From Mycobacterium genavense ATCC 51234 (GTDB lineage Bacteria > Actinomycetota > Actinomycetes > Mycobacteriales > Mycobacteriaceae), in assembly GCF_000526915.1 (NCBI RefSeq), contig NZ_JAGZ01000002.1, positions 372,001-436,000 of the forward strand: DNA of 64,000 nucleotides, read 5' to 3'. The position numbers were made by a program, and so were the translations under genes. Below, one piece after another: positions 40,285 to 51,062 of the stretch; position 1 is the first letter of the stretch; each line of letters starts with the position of its first letter. Under the pieces are notes generated by a model. That model saw only the letters and a program-made list of their open reading frames with translations, ran no database searches and was not told where the DNA came from.

Positions 40285-40683
40285 TCAGGCCTTGGGGCAG
40301 AAGATGCCCAGAATCTGCTGGCAGTTGTCCTTGTTGATCAGGCCCGGCGGCGGCGGTGGGGGCGGCGGCGGATTCTCGCCGTCCCAAATGTTTTGGGCCA
40401 CATTGCCTTGCCCGAAGTAGACGTAGTAATAGGTGTGGCACATGTTGTTGTCCCACACCACCGGGTTGGTGACGTGGTTGCCGGTCGGCGGCAATGGTTG
40501 CCCCGGGCACCAGTGGCACGGCCCCGCCGGATGGTCGTTGGGGCAGCCGGGCCAGGCATCCAACGGCATCGGGACGGGCTGGGCCCCGGCGATGGCCGCG
40601 GTCAGGCCGAAATCGGACAATGCCAGACCGCCCGACAGCAGCGCCGCGGCGATCATTTTCCTGACGATGTGGTGGGGTGCCAT
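40285..40683 (-). CDS. Small secreted Cys-rich protein with polyproline tract
   Basis: 132 residues. A signal peptide (about 1-35, ending AIAGAQP) precedes a mature part with six cysteines (PGCPNDH, GPCHWCPG, MCHTYY, DNCQQ, FCPKA). A run of nine prolines divides it into two Cys-containing halves. ATG 40683 has AAAGGGA upstream; the frame is open to 40752 but without a better start. Convergent with qor, 21 bp apart. Probably exported and disulfide-bonded; no family recognised and no function inferred. Confidence 0.75.
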   Translation of the reverse strand: MAPHHIVRKMIAAALLSGGLALSDFGLTAAIAGAQPVPMPLDAWPGCPNDHPAGPCHWCPGQPLPPTGNHVTNPVVWDNNMCHTYYYVYFGQGNVAQNIWDGENPPPPPPPPPGLINKDNCQQILGIFCPKA

Positions 40684-40963
40684 GACGTCACGTCCCTTTC
40701 TGCATGCTTTGCTGCTGAGGCTCAGTATTGAGCTGCGTCCTTTGCGCTGCATAGGTTTTGGCTATGTGAATCAGCCCGGCCATTGCATCCCCGGCAGCCG
40801 GCTACCGATCCCAAGAAACCGGTCACATCCGCCACACGGGCCTCGCGGCGGTTAGGACGGGCGGTTTCAGATTGCGATATCGCTTGCGCTATCACGTTTG
40901 GGAAGCGCAGTGGTGCCCACTTCGGCGGTGCCGAAGGGACGGATGTGATTCAGGCCGACGGGA

Positions 40964-41890
40964 TCAGAACAGCGTCGGCAGGGCGATCACCGAGTCGATC
41001 GCCAGGGCGCAGAACACCACCGCGAGATAGTTGTTCGATTGCAGGAACAGCCGCAGCGGCTTGACCGGTTCGCCGGCGCGGACCCCGGCGTACAGCTGGT
41101 GTGCCATCGCCAGGAACCAGACCCCGGCCACCACGGCGACGGCCGTGTACAGCCAGCCGGTGGCCAGCGCCAGCACCATGGTCGCCAGCACGGTCAGCCA
41201 GGTGTAGATCAGGATCTGCTTGGTGACCTGACGTTCGGTCGCCACGGCGGGCAGCATCGGCACGCCGGCCGTCTTGTAGTCGTCCTTGTACCGCATCGCC
41301 AGCGCCCAGGTGTGCGGCGGCGTCCAGAAGAAGATGATAGCGAACATCGCCAGCGCCGGCCAGCCGATGGTGCCGGTGACGGCCGACCAGCCGATCATCA
41401 CCGGCATGCAGCCCGCCGCGCCGCCCCAGACGACGTTCTGGGAGGTGCGGCGCTTGAGCAGCAGCGTGTAGACGAACACGTAGAACGCGATGGTGGCGAT
41501 CGCGAGCAGCCCCGACAGCAGGTTGGTCGTCCACCACAGCCACACGAACGAGCCCACGGTGAGCAGCAACCCGAGGACCAGGGCATTCCGCGTGGGCACC
41601 GCGGCCCGGGCCAACGGCCGGCGCGCGGTCCGCTTCATCAGCTTGTCGATGTCGGCGTCGGCCACGCAGTTTAGCGTGTTCGCCCCGCCGGCGGCCAGCA
41701 TCCCACCGATCAGCGTGTCGAGGATCAGCACCGGGTCGACGTGCCCGCGGTGCGCTAGCAACATCGCGGGGATCGCGGTGACCAGCAGCAGCTCGATGAC
41801 GCGTGGTTTCGTCAGCGCCAGGTAGGCCAGCACCGTGCCTCGTATTCGGCTCGGCACTCGGGTTGGCAACAGGCGCCCGCGAACGCTCAC
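40964..41890 (-). CDS. ctaB: Protohaem IX farnesyltransferase (haem O synthase)
   Basis: 308 residues, nine membrane helices, UbiA prenyltransferase family. The first Asp-rich motif appears as [20 protein letters not shown] (about 74-93), and the second region is [13 protein letters not shown]. It adds a farnesyl group to haem b for cytochrome aa3. GTG 41890 is preceded by GAGGAG. Divergent from tkt. Intact. Confidence 0.95.
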   Translation of the reverse strand: MSVRGRLLPTRVPSRIRGTVLAYLALTKPRVIELLLVTAIPAMLLAHRGHVDPVLILDTLIGGMLAAGGANTLNCVADADIDKLMKRTARRPLARAAVPTRNALVLGLLLTVGSFVWLWWTTNLLSGLLAIATIAFYVFVYTLLLKRRTSQNVVWGGAAGCMPVMIGWSAVTGTIGWPALAMFAIIFFWTPPHTWALAMRYKDDYKTAGVPMLPAVATERQVTKQILIYTWLTVLATMVLALATGWLYTAVAVVAGVWFLAMAHQLYAGVRAGEPVKPLRLFLQSNNYLAVVFCALAIDSVIALPTLF

Positions 41891-42103
41891 GCAATAACTC
41901 CTCGGGTCGCAGCGGGGCGCAGGATCTACTACGCACGATGGTAGACCGCGTTGGCACCGCGTTCCGCCTCCAGGGTCTATTCACACAGAATTTCCCGACG
42001 GCGGCGCTGCTCGCAAGCTCGGCGACGCTTGGCCGTCATGTCCGCGGAGGCCCGCAGGAATACCCCCGATCCCGCACTGCAAACGCTGCCACTCGCGCAC
42101 TAG

Positions 42104-42125
42104 GGTGAGGATAAGGTGAGGATAA
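42104..42125 (+). repeat. Tandem 11-bp repeat upstream of tkt
   Basis: GGTGAGGATAA occurs twice head to tail (42104-42114, 42115-42125), 40 bp before the tkt GTG. It contains TAAGGT, a possible -10. It may be part of the promoter or an activator site. Confidence 0.5.
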
Positions 42126-42164
42126 ATCGCGCAACACGCCCGGCCACCCCAAGGACTGACGTCT

Positions 42165-44258
42165 GTGACCACACTCGAAGAAGACATCTCCGCACTCACG
42201 CAAGCGCGTCACCCGGACAACTGGACCGACCTCGACTCGGCCGCCGTCGACACCGTGCGGGTGCTGGCCGCCGACGCGGTGCAAAAGGTCGGCAATGGCC
42301 ACCCGGGGACCGCGATGAGTCTCGCCCCGCTGGCCTACACCCTGTTCCAGCGGACCATGACCCACGACCCGAGCGATCCGCACTGGTTGGGTCGCGACCG
42401 GTTCATCTTGTCGGCCGGGCACAGCAGCCTCACCCTGTACCTGCAGCTCTACCTGGGCGGGTTCGGCCTGGAGTTGTCCGACATCGAGTCGCTGCGGACC
42501 TGGGGCTCCAAGACCCCCGGCCACCCGGAGTTTCGGCACACCAAGGGCGTTGAGATCACCACCGGCCCGCTGGGCCAGGGCCTGGCGTCCTCGGTCGGCA
42601 TGGCGATGGCGGCACGCTACGAGCGCGGCCTGTTCGATCCGGACGCGGCCCCCGGCGAGAGCCCGTTCGACCACCACATCTATGTAATCGCCTCCGACGG
42701 GGACATCGAGGAGGGCGTGACCTCCGAGGCGTCCTCGCTCGCCGCCGTTCAGCAGCTGGGCAGCCTGATCGTGTTCTACGACCGCAACCAGATCTCGATC
42801 GAGGACGACACCGACATCGCGCTGTGCGAGGACACCGCCGCGCGCTACCGCGCCTACGGCTGGCACGTGCAAGAGGTGGAGGGCGGCGAGAACGTCGTCG
42901 GCATCGAGGAGGCCATCGCCAACGCCAAGGCCGTCACCGACAAGCCGTCGTTCATCTCGCTGCGCACCATCATCGGCTTCCCGGCGCCCAAATTGATGAA
43001 CACCGGCAAGGCACACGGCGCGGCGCTCGGCGACGAAGAGGTCGCGGCCGTCAAGAAGATCCTCGGCTTCGACCCCGACAAGACCTTCGAGGTGCGCGAC
43101 GACGTCATCGCCCACACCCGCAAGCTGGTAGACCGGGGCAAGGAAGCCCACGAGAAGTGGCAAGCCGAGTTCGACGCGTGGGCCCAGCGCGAACCCGAGC
43201 GCAAGGCGCTGCTGGACCGGCTGACCGCGGAAAAGCTGCCCGAGGGCTGGGACGCCGACATCCCGTACTGGGAGCCCGGGTCCAAAGCGCTGGCCACCCG
43301 GGCGGCGTCGGGCAAGGTACTTTCCGCGCTGGGACCCAAACTGCCCGAGCTGTGGGGCGGCTCGGCAGACCTGGCGGGCAGCAACAACACCACCATGGAT
43401 GGCGTAAAATCCTTTGGGCCGCCGTCAATTTCGACGAAGGACTACACCGCCGACTGGTATGGCCGCACGCTGCACTTCGGGATTCGCGAGCACGCGATGG
43501 GGGCCATCCTGTCCGGCATCGTGCTGCACGGGCCGACTCGCGCGTACGGCGGCACCTTCCTGCAGTTCTCGGATTACATGCGCCCGGCGGTGCGGCTGGC
43601 GTCGCTGATGGACATCGACACCATTTACGTGTGGACGCACGATTCCATCGGTTTGGGCGAGGACGGCCCGACCCACCAGCCCATCGAGCACCTCGCCGCG
43701 CTGCGGGCCATCCCGAAGCTGTCGGTGGTACGTCCGGCCGACGCCAACGAAACGGCCTACGCCTGGCGCACGGTTTTGGCGCGCGGCAACGGCAGCGGTC
43801 CGGTCGGTCTGATCCTGACCCGTCAGGGTGTGCCGGTGCTCGAGGGCACCACTGCCGAGGGCGTCGCGCGCGGCGGCTACGTGCTGGGTGACGAGGGCGA
43901 AGACGAACCCGACGTCGTCCTGATCGCCACCGGCTCCGAGGTTCAGCTCGCGGTGGGTGCCGCGAAGCTGTTGGCGGACAAGGACATTATCGCACGCGTC
44001 GTGTCGATGCCGTGTGTGGAATGGTTCGAGTCCCAGCCGGCCGAGTACCGCGACAGCGTGCTACCGCCGTCGGTCTCGGCGCGGGTCGCGGTCGAGGCGG
44101 GCGTCGCCCAACCGTGGCACAAGCTCGTCGGCGACACCGGGAAGATCGTCTCGATCGAGCACTACGGCGAATCCGCCGACGCCGAGACATTGTTCCGCGA
44201 GTTCGGCTTCACCGCGGAGGCCGTCGCTGCCGCCGCGGAAGAAGTAGTCGACAACTGA
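42165..44258 (+). CDS. tkt: Transketolase
   Basis: 697 residues. Thiamine-diphosphate enzyme of the non-oxidative pentose phosphate pathway. The ThDP motif is SDGDIEEGVTSEA ... FYDRNQ (about 177-211). The substrate phosphate loop region HGPTRAYGGTFLQFSDYMRPA is present in the pyrimidine domain (about 448-468). GTG 42165 follows AAGGAC. First gene of tkt-tal-zwf2-opcA-pgl, with 15 bp to tal. Intact. Confidence 0.97.
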   Translation: MTTLEEDISALTQARHPDNWTDLDSAAVDTVRVLAADAVQKVGNGHPGTAMSLAPLAYTLFQRTMTHDPSDPHWLGRDRFILSAGHSSLTLYLQLYLGGFGLELSDIESLRTWGSKTPGHPEFRHTKGVEITTGPLGQGLASSVGMAMAARYERGLFDPDAAPGESPFDHHIYVIASDGDIEEGVTSEASSLAAVQQLGSLIVFYDRNQISIEDDTDIALCEDTAARYRAYGWHVQEVEGGENVVGIEEAIANAKAVTDKPSFISLRTIIGFPAPKLMNTGKAHGAALGDEEVAAVKKILGFDPDKTFEVRDDVIAHTRKLVDRGKEAHEKWQAEFDAWAQREPERKALLDRLTAEKLPEGWDADIPYWEPGSKALATRAASGKVLSALGPKLPELWGGSADLAGSNNTTMDGVKSFGPPSISTKDYTADWYGRTLHFGIREHAMGAILSGIVLHGPTRAYGGTFLQFSDYMRPAVRLASLMDIDTIYVWTHDSIGLGEDGPTHQPIEHLAALRAIPKLSVVRPADANETAYAWRTVLARGNGSGPVGLILTRQGVPVLEGTTAEGVARGGYVLGDEGEDEPDVVLIATGSEVQLAVGAAKLLADKDIIARVVSMPCVEWFESQPAEYRDSVLPPSVSARVAVEAGVAQPWHKLVGDTGKIVSIEHYGESADAETLFREFGFTAEAVAAAAEEVVDN

Positions 44259-44273
44259 GAAAGGCTGATTCCG

Positions 44274-45392
44274 ATGACCCAGAACGCCAACCTGGCCGCG
44301 CTGAGCGCCGCCGGGGTATCCGTGTGGCTCGATGACCTGTCGCGTCAGCGGCTGCAGTCGGGCAACCTGAAGGAGCTGATCGACACCGAGAGCGTCGTCG
44401 GGGTGACCACCAACCCGTCGATCTTCCAGAAGGCGTTCGCCGAGGGCGACTCCTACGATAGCCAGATCGCCGAGCTGGCCGAGCGCGGCGCCGACGTGGA
44501 CGCCACCATCCGCACCGTCACCACCGACGACGTGCGCACCGCCTGCGATGTGCTTGCACCGCAGTGGGAGTCCTCCGACGGCGTCGACGGCCGGGTGTCC
44601 ATCGAGGTCGACCCGCGGCTGGCCGGCGACACCGACAAGACCGTCGCGCAGGCCGTCGAGCTGTGGAAGATCGTCGACCGGCCCAACCTGTTCATCAAGA
44701 TCCCGGCCACCGAGGCCGGCCTGCCGGCCATCAGTGCCGTTCTGGCGGAAGGGATTTCGGTCAACGTCACGCTGATCTTCTCCGTCGAGCGGCACCGCGC
44801 GGTGATGGACGCCTACCTGGCCGGGCTGGAGAAGGCCCGCGAGGCGGGGCACGACCTGTCCAAGATCCATTCGGTGGCATCGTTTTTCGTTTCCCGGGTA
44901 GACACCGAGATCGACAAGCGACTGGAGAAGATCGGTTCGCCCGAAGCGCTGGACCTGCGCGGTCAGGCCGGCGTCGCCAACGCCCGGCTGGCGTACGCGG
45001 CATACCAGGAGGTCTTCGAGGGCGGTGCGCGTTACGAGGCGCTGAAAGCCGACGGAGCCCGGGTGCAGCGTCCGCTGTGGGCGTCGACCGGTGTCAAGAA
45101 CCCGGACTACTCCGACACCCTGTACGTCACCGAGCTGGTCGCGCCCAACACGGTGAACACCATGCCGGAGAAGACGATTGACGCGGTCGCCGACCACGGC
45201 GTGATCACCGGTGACACGATCAGCGGCACGGCACAGGAGGCCCAGGGCGTGTTCGACAAGCTGTCGGCGGTCGGCATCGACGTGACCGACGTGTTTCTGG
45301 TGCTGGAGAACGAGGGCGTGGAGAAGTTCGTCGAATCGTGGACCGAGTTGCTCGACGAGACACAGAAGCAGCTGAATTCCACCACCAAATGA
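44274..45392 (+). CDS. tal: Transaldolase
   Basis: 372 residues. Schiff-base Lys142 in [11 protein letters not shown], with the family start [12 protein letters not shown] (about 43-54). It moves a three-carbon unit from sedoheptulose 7-phosphate to glyceraldehyde 3-phosphate. ATG 44274 is preceded by GAGAAAGG. The TGA overlaps the zwf2 ATG (ATGA), showing translational coupling. Confidence 0.97.
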   Translation: MTQNANLAALSAAGVSVWLDDLSRQRLQSGNLKELIDTESVVGVTTNPSIFQKAFAEGDSYDSQIAELAERGADVDATIRTVTTDDVRTACDVLAPQWESSDGVDGRVSIEVDPRLAGDTDKTVAQAVELWKIVDRPNLFIKIPATEAGLPAISAVLAEGISVNVTLIFSVERHRAVMDAYLAGLEKAREAGHDLSKIHSVASFFVSRVDTEIDKRLEKIGSPEALDLRGQAGVANARLAYAAYQEVFEGGARYEALKADGARVQRPLWASTGVKNPDYSDTLYVTELVAPNTVNTMPEKTIDAVADHGVITGDTISGTAQEAQGVFDKLSAVGIDVTDVFLVLENEGVEKFVESWTELLDETQKQLNSTTK

Positions 45393-46930
45393 CCCCGGGC
45401 GCTGCCGGCGCGCAATGGCGCAACCCCTTGCGGGACAACGACGACAAGCGGCTACCCAGGATCGCCGGCCCGTGCGCCATGGTGTTGTTCGGCGTCACCG
45501 GCGACCTGGCGCACAAGAAAGTGGTGCCCGCGGTCTACGACCTGGCCAACCGCGGGCTGCTGCCACCGACCTTCTCGCTGATCGGCTTCGGCCGCCGCGA
45601 CTGGGATCACGACGCCTTCGCCCAGGTGATCCACGACGACGTCAAGCAGTACTGCCGCACCCCGTTCCGCCAGGCCATCTGGGAGCGGCTGGCCGAGGGA
45701 CTGCGGTTCGTGTCGGGCGCGTTCGACGACGACGCCGCGTTCACCCGGCTGGCCGAGACGTTGGACAAGCTCGACGCCGAGCGTGGTATCGGCGGCAATC
45801 ACGTGTTCTATCTGGCGATCCCACCGAAGTCGTTCCCGGTGGTGTGCGAACAACTGCACTCCTCCGGCCTGGCCCGTCCGCAAGCGGATCGGTGGAGCCG
45901 GGTTGTCATCGAGAAGCCGTTCGGCCACGACCTGAAGAGCGCGTGCGATCTCAACCACGTGGTGAACTCGGTCTTCCCGGAGGAGTCGGTGTTCCGCATC
46001 GACCACTACCTGGGCAAGGAGACGGTTCAGAACATCCTGGCGCTGCGCTTCGCCAATCAATTCTGGGACCCGATCTGGAACGCGCACTACGTCGACCACG
46101 TGCAGATCACGATGGCCGAGGACATCGGGCTGGGCGGACGGGCCGGGTACTACGACGGCATCGGCGCGGCCCGCGACGTCATCCAGAACCACCTGATGCA
46201 GCTGTTGGCGCTGACGGCGATGGAAGAGCCGGTCAGCTTCAACGCGAAAGCGCTGCAGGCCGAGAAGATCAAGGTGCTCTCGGCCACCCAGCTCGCCCAG
46301 CCGATCGACGAGACCACCAGCCGCGGCCAATACGTGGCCGGCTGGCAGGGCGGCGAGCAGGTGGTGGGATTGCTTGACGAGGAAGGGTTTTCGAAGGAAT
46401 CCAGCACCGAAACCTTCGCGGCGATCACGCTCGAGGTGGACACCCGCCGCTGGGCCGGGGTGCCGTTCTACCTGCGCACCGGAAAACGCTTGGGCCGCAG
46501 GGTGACTGAGATCGCGTTGGTCTTCAAACGTGCCCCGCATCTGCCGTTCGACGCCACCATGACCGACGAACTCGGCGCCAACGCGTTGGTCATCCGGGTA
46601 CAGCCCGACGAGGGCATCACGCTGCGGTTCGGCTCCAAGGTCCCGGGCGCGATGGAGGTCCGCGACGTCAACATGGACTTCTCCTACGGCTCGGCGTTCG
46701 CCGAAGACTCCCCCGAGGCGTATGAACGGCTGATCCTGGATGTGCTGCTGGGTGAGCCGTCACTGTTCCCGGTGAACGAGGAGGTCGAATTGGCTTGGCA
46801 GATACTCGATCCCGTCCTCGATCGTTGGGCAGCGGACGGAAAGCCCGACCCCTATGAGGCGGGCACCTGGGGCCCCGCCTCGGCGAACGAGATGTTGCGC
46901 CGCACCGACCGGGAATGGCGCCGGCCATGA
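45389..46930 (+). CDS. zwf2: Glucose-6-phosphate 1-dehydrogenase
   Basis: 513 residues. Coenzyme motif [10 protein letters not shown] (about 35-44), substrate/active-site motif RIDHYLGKE (about 202-210). It produces NADPH and 6-phosphogluconolactone. ATG 45389 overlaps the tal stop. The downstream gene opcA encodes its usual assembly factor and pgl the next enzyme, so the operon holds the whole oxidative entry plus non-oxidative steps. Confidence 0.97.
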   Translation: MTPGAAGAQWRNPLRDNDDKRLPRIAGPCAMVLFGVTGDLAHKKVVPAVYDLANRGLLPPTFSLIGFGRRDWDHDAFAQVIHDDVKQYCRTPFRQAIWERLAEGLRFVSGAFDDDAAFTRLAETLDKLDAERGIGGNHVFYLAIPPKSFPVVCEQLHSSGLARPQADRWSRVVIEKPFGHDLKSACDLNHVVNSVFPEESVFRIDHYLGKETVQNILALRFANQFWDPIWNAHYVDHVQITMAEDIGLGGRAGYYDGIGAARDVIQNHLMQLLALTAMEEPVSFNAKALQAEKIKVLSATQLAQPIDETTSRGQYVAGWQGGEQVVGLLDEEGFSKESSTETFAAITLEVDTRRWAGVPFYLRTGKRLGRRVTEIALVFKRAPHLPFDATMTDELGANALVIRVQPDEGITLRFGSKVPGAMEVRDVNMDFSYGSAFAEDSPEAYERLILDVLLGEPSLFPVNEEVELAWQILDPVLDRWAADGKPDPYEAGTWGPASANEMLRRTDREWRRP

Positions 46931-46979
46931 TCCGCGCCGGCGACGATGCAGAGCGTCGCGATGCTGAGGAGCGGCGCCA

Positions 46980-47891
46980 ATGATCGTCGATTTGCTCGAC
47001 ACCACCACCACCGCGGTCAACAAGAAGCTCGACAGGCTGCGCGAAGAGGCCGGCGTGGTGATGATGGGCCGGGTCGGGACACTGATCATCAAGTCGGACA
47101 ACGACACTCTGCTGGAAGAGGCCATCGAGGCAGCCAACACCGCCAGCCACGAACACCCGAGCCGGGTGCTGGTCGTGGCGGCCGGTGATACCGACGGCCG
47201 CGACGCGCGCCTGGATGCTCAGGTTCGCGTCGGTGGTGACGCCGGCGCCGGGGAGGTCGTGGTGCTGCGCCTGTCCGGCCCGCTGTCCGGTCACTACGCG
47301 AGCGTCGTCATCCCGTTCCTGCTTCCCGACATCCCGGTCGTGGTGTGGTGGCCCGGCGTCGCTCCCGCGGTTCCCGCGCAGGACCCGTTGGGCAAGTTGG
47401 CGATTCGCCGCATCACCGACGCGACCAACGCCGAGGACCCGCTGTCGGCGATCAAAAGCAGGTTGCCCGGATACACCGCCGGGGACACCGATCTGGCCTG
47501 GGCGCGGATCACGTACTGGCGGGCGTTGCTCACCTCGGCGGTCGACCAGAAACCGCACGAGGAAATCGAATCCGCGCTGGTTTCGGGGCTGCGCACCGAA
47601 CCCTCGCTCGACGTGCTGGCCGGGTGGTTGGCCAGCCGGATCGACGGGCCGGTGCGCCGGGAGGTCGGCGAACTCAAGGTCGAACTGGTGCGCCGGACCG
47701 AGACCATCACCTTGAGCCGTCCGCAAGAGGGAACGACGGCCACCCTGAGCCGGACCGGCCGACCGGACGCTCTGGTTCCATTGGCGCGCAGGGAAACCCG
47801 TGAATGCCTGGCCGAAGACATGCGACGCCTGGACCCCGACGAGGTCTACTACAGCGCGCTCGAAGGAATCCCTAAGGTGCAATACGCGTGA
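46980..47891 (+). CDS. opcA: OpcA, glucose-6-phosphate dehydrogenase assembly/allosteric protein
   Basis: 303 residues, same length as M. tuberculosis OpcA. No catalytic motif; the conserved core includes [18 protein letters not shown] (about 110-127). OpcA supports oligomerisation and redox control of G6PDH in cyanobacteria and is always near zwf in actinobacteria. ATG 46980 is 49 bp after zwf2. The stop overlaps the pgl GTG (GTGA). Confidence 0.94.
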   Translation: MIVDLLDTTTTAVNKKLDRLREEAGVVMMGRVGTLIIKSDNDTLLEEAIEAANTASHEHPSRVLVVAAGDTDGRDARLDAQVRVGGDAGAGEVVVLRLSGPLSGHYASVVIPFLLPDIPVVVWWPGVAPAVPAQDPLGKLAIRRITDATNAEDPLSAIKSRLPGYTAGDTDLAWARITYWRALLTSAVDQKPHEEIESALVSGLRTEPSLDVLAGWLASRIDGPVRREVGELKVELVRRTETITLSRPQEGTTATLSRTGRPDALVPLARRETRECLAEDMRRLDPDEVYYSALEGIPKVQYA

Positions 47892-48634
47892 GCACAACCG
47901 TTGAAGTCTTCCCGGACAGCGACAACCTGGTCGAAGCCGCAGGCCGCCGGCTGGTCGAGACCATGCGTACCGCCGTTGCGGCGCGCGGACGCGCCCTGAT
48001 CGTGCTGACCGGCGGCGGCAACGGCATCGGGCTGCTGAAGTATCTGCGCGCCGAGGCCGGCCAGGTCGACTGGTCGAAGGTTCACCTGTTCTGGGGCGAC
48101 GAGCGCTACGTTCCGTTGGCCGACGGTGAGCGCAACGAGAAGCAGGCCCGCGACGCCCTGGTCGACCACATCGACATCCCGTCGAGCAACGTGCACCCGA
48201 TGCCCGCCAGCGACGGCGAATTCGGCAGCGATCTCGTCGCCGCCGCGCTGGCCTACGAACAACTGCTGGCGGCCAACGCCGAACCGGGCGAGCAGGTACC
48301 GAATTTCGACGTTTACCTGCTGGGCATGGGCCCCGAGGGACACATCAATTCGCTGTTCCCCGACACCGCGGCGGTGCGTGAGACCACCCGCATGGTGGTA
48401 TCCGTCGACGACTCCCCCAAACCGCCGCCGCAACGAATCACCTTGACATTGCCCGCTATTCAGCGTTCTCGCGAGGTGTGGCTGCTGGTGTCCGGAGCGG
48501 GCAAGGCCGACGCGGTGGCCGCGGCCCGAGACGGTGCCCCGCCGGTCGAGATACCTGCCGCCGGGGCCGTCGGCATCGAGACCACGCTGTGGTTGCTGGA
48601 CCGGGAAGCCGCGAGCAGGCTTCCCGTACAGTAA
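47888..48634 (+). CDS. pgl: 6-phosphogluconolactonase
   Basis: 248 residues, GlmB/NagB-like fold (DevB family). Motifs [12 protein letters not shown] (about 38-49), [11 protein letters not shown] (about 64-74) and [15 protein letters not shown] (about 142-156) are all present. It hydrolyses 6-phosphogluconolactone. GTG 47888 overlaps opcA. Last gene of the pentose phosphate operon, ending in strong hairpins. Intact. Confidence 0.96.
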   Translation: MSTTVEVFPDSDNLVEAAGRRLVETMRTAVAARGRALIVLTGGGNGIGLLKYLRAEAGQVDWSKVHLFWGDERYVPLADGERNEKQARDALVDHIDIPSSNVHPMPASDGEFGSDLVAAALAYEQLLAANAEPGEQVPNFDVYLLGMGPEGHINSLFPDTAAVRETTRMVVSVDDSPKPPPQRITLTLPAIQRSREVWLLVSGAGKADAVAAARDGAPPVEIPAAGAVGIETTLWLLDREAASRLPVQ

Positions 48635-48645
48635 GCACGGCTTAC
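48603..48645 (+). terminator. Double hairpin at the end of the pentose phosphate operon
   Basis: GGGAAGCC-N7-GGCTTCCC (48603-48625, perfect 8-bp stem) is followed by GTAAGC-ACG-GCTTAC (48631-48645, perfect 6-bp stem). The first lies in the last codons of pgl and the second spans its stop. Together they could terminate both pgl and the convergent PPE gene. Confidence 0.6.
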
Positions 48646-48652
48646 GCCCGGG

Positions 48653-50821
48653 CTATGACGTGTTGTGCCACGCCGGGTCCGTGGCCTGCGAGATGACGAC
48701 TTGCCCGATGGTGCCGCCGGTCCCGTACGAGCCACCGGAGTAGACAGAGACGACTTCGCCCGTCCCGACGCTGAGGACGCCCCCGGTTTCGATGGGCACG
48801 CTGCCCCCGGCGTAAACGGTGAGGTTGCTGCCGGTGTTGCTGTTCAGGATGCCGGTGGAGTCGACCTCGAGGGTGGCGCCGGGTTCGACGTAGATGGTGC
48901 CACCCGAGTTGACGGTCACCGTACCGGAATCGATGAGCGTGTTGTTCACGTCGAGGAAACCGTTTTCGGTGAGGGTGCCGCCGTGACCGACCGTCAGGGT
49001 TCCCCAGTCGGTGATGGTGCCGGAATCGGTCACGGAACCATTGGATTCGATCGTGAGCGTGCTGCTGTCGTAAAGCGTTATGCTACCGCCACTTTGGTCG
49101 GTGAGGCTGCCACCGGACTCGATGATGGTGGACCCATTGTCCAAGTCGTAGAAGTTGATGGTGGACCCATTGTCCAAGTCGTAGAAGTTGCCGCCGGACT
49201 GGATGTCGATGGTGCCGTAGTCCGCGATGGTGCCGTAGCAGTTGAACGTGCCGCTGTCCTGGACGGTGATGGCGACGTAGTTGGTGAAGGTGGCACCGTC
49301 CTCAGTGGTCAGTAGGCGCCGGGCTAGATGTCGACGGTACCGGTGGGGTTGATCGTCATGGTACACGCGTCGGTGATGTTGCCTCCGTAGGCCTCGACCG
49401 TGATGTGACCGGAGTCGATCAGGGTGCCCTCGGGTCTGATGGCCAGATAGCCGCCGGAGTCGACGTTCAAGGTGCCGCTGTTGGTGAGGGTGCCACCGTC
49501 GAGGGACAGATAGCCCCGCTGGGGCTGATCTCGAGCGTGCCGTTGGCGTCGACGGTCAGGCTGCCGCCGGACTGGATGAGGGTGCCCGTGTCGGTGAGGG
49601 TGGCGCCGGGTTCGACGGTGATGCTGCCGCCCGAGTCGAGGGTGACCGTGCCGCCGGAGTCGATGGAACCGAAGGCGCTGTTGTCGATGGTGAAAGCGCC
49701 GTAATCGGTGATGAGATCGGAATTGCTCAGGGTGTCGGTGACTTCGACTTCGAGGGTGCCACCAGAGTTGATAACGATGGCACCGGAATTGGTGAGGGTG
49801 CCGGTGTTGGTGAGCGTGCCGTTGACGGTGAGGGTGCCGGTGTTGGTGAGCGGCCGGCGTCGAGCGGGCTGGTGGCGGCGTCGACGGTCAGGGTGCCGGC
49901 GTTGGCCAGGGTGCCGCTGGAGTCGACCGTGAGTGTGCCGCCGGAGGCGACTTCGAGGCTGCCGCCTGAGTCGATCGTGAGGGTGGCATTGGCGGCGACT
50001 TCGATGGAGCCGCCGTTCTGGATGACGACGGCCTGGTTGGCCCCGATGGTGTAGCTGGTGGTGATCGTCATCGGGGTGCTGATGTAGGTGGTCGTGATGG
50101 GGCCGTTGGTGGTGGTCGCGAGCCCGCTTGTGGTGCCGCTCAGCGTGGTGTTCGTGGCGCTGGTGGTCCCGGTGCCGGTGGTGCTGCCGGTGGAGGTCGG
50201 CTCGGAGGTGTCGTCCGGCACGAGCTGTAGCGGGCCCCCGGAGCGCCGGCTGGCGACGTTGCCGATGGACTGAGCCGTCGTTCGGGCCTGGTCGAGCTAC
50301 CCGTCCTGGTTGGTGGTCTGCGGCGGTTCGTCGAACGACGTGAGGGTGGTCGCCGCCTCCGCGGCGCTGGCATAGCCGTACATGGCGATGGCGTCCTGGG
50401 TCCACATCTCCATGTATTCGGCTTCGGTGACCGCGATCGCGGGAGTGTTCTGCCCGAGAATATTGGTGGCGATCAACGTCATTAACCGGGCGCGGTTGGC
50501 CGCGACAACCGGCGGGGGCACGGTCAACGCGTAGGCCGCGGCCGCCCCGTAGTCCTGGGCGGCGGTGTGCCCGGCCGCGGCGGCACTGGCCTGCAACCAT
50601 TTCACGTAGGGGGTCACCGCGCCCGTCATCAGCTCGGAGGACGGGCCGGTCCGCGCCTGTCCCGTCAGCTGCGCGACCGTCGAGGCGTAGTTGGCGGCAG
50701 TGGATTCCAGCTCGGCGGCCAGCGCCTCCCAGCTGGCGGCGTTCGCGAGCATCGGCGCCGACCCGGGCCCGGCATATATCAGTCCGCTGTTGACTTCCGG
50801 CGGCAGCAACCCAAAGTCCAT
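48653..50821 (-). pseudogene. PPE-family gene with beta-solenoid-like repeat C-terminus, multiply broken
   Basis: ATG 50821 opens a canonical PPE domain ([14 protein letters not shown] ..., about 170 residues, ending [10 protein letters not shown]). It then meets TAG at 50297-50299. The same frame continues as a Thr/Ser linker (TSTGSTTGTGTTSATNTT) and a run of short repeats of the type GGTLTVDSSGTL. Further breaks are a frameshift near 49858, another near 49519, TAG at 49324-49326 and a frameshift near 49315. The repeats then run to 48653 (ending ATDPAWHNTS). The intact ancestor would be roughly 720 residues: an ESX-type secreted PPE head with a repetitive, probably beta-helical passenger. 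No PE partner is adjacent. Confidence 0.78.
49128..49190. repeat. 33-bp in-frame tandem duplication in the PPE repeat region
   Basis: The unit at 49128-49160 is repeated at 49161-49190 (30 of 33 bases before divergence), encoding NFYDLDNGSTI twice. Identical copies suggest a recent slippage event in the decaying gene. Confidence 0.8.
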
Positions 50822-51062
50822 GGCCGTTTATCTTTCTTTTTCCGATCCGGATTTGACGGGATATCCGGGCGATACCGAATGGTGGTTAACGATCGTGACT
50901 CCCTATTCGGTCGCGACTGCCAGCACGAAATCAACTCAAGATAATGCCGTAGGCGACGTCTTTCAACTCGAAATTCGCCCGAAGCGGCCGGTCGAGGTGT
51001 CGTTCGCATTCGGTCGCCATTGATCGTGCTGGGGAAGCGCTTTTCGACGCTCCACGCTCAGA

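Noticed and set aside
48653..50300. Repeat region as PE_PGRS or as a CRISPR array
   Set aside because: Repeats are irregular protein-coding GTLTVDS-type units, not GGAGGN PGRS codons, and there are no uniform direct repeats with unique spacers.
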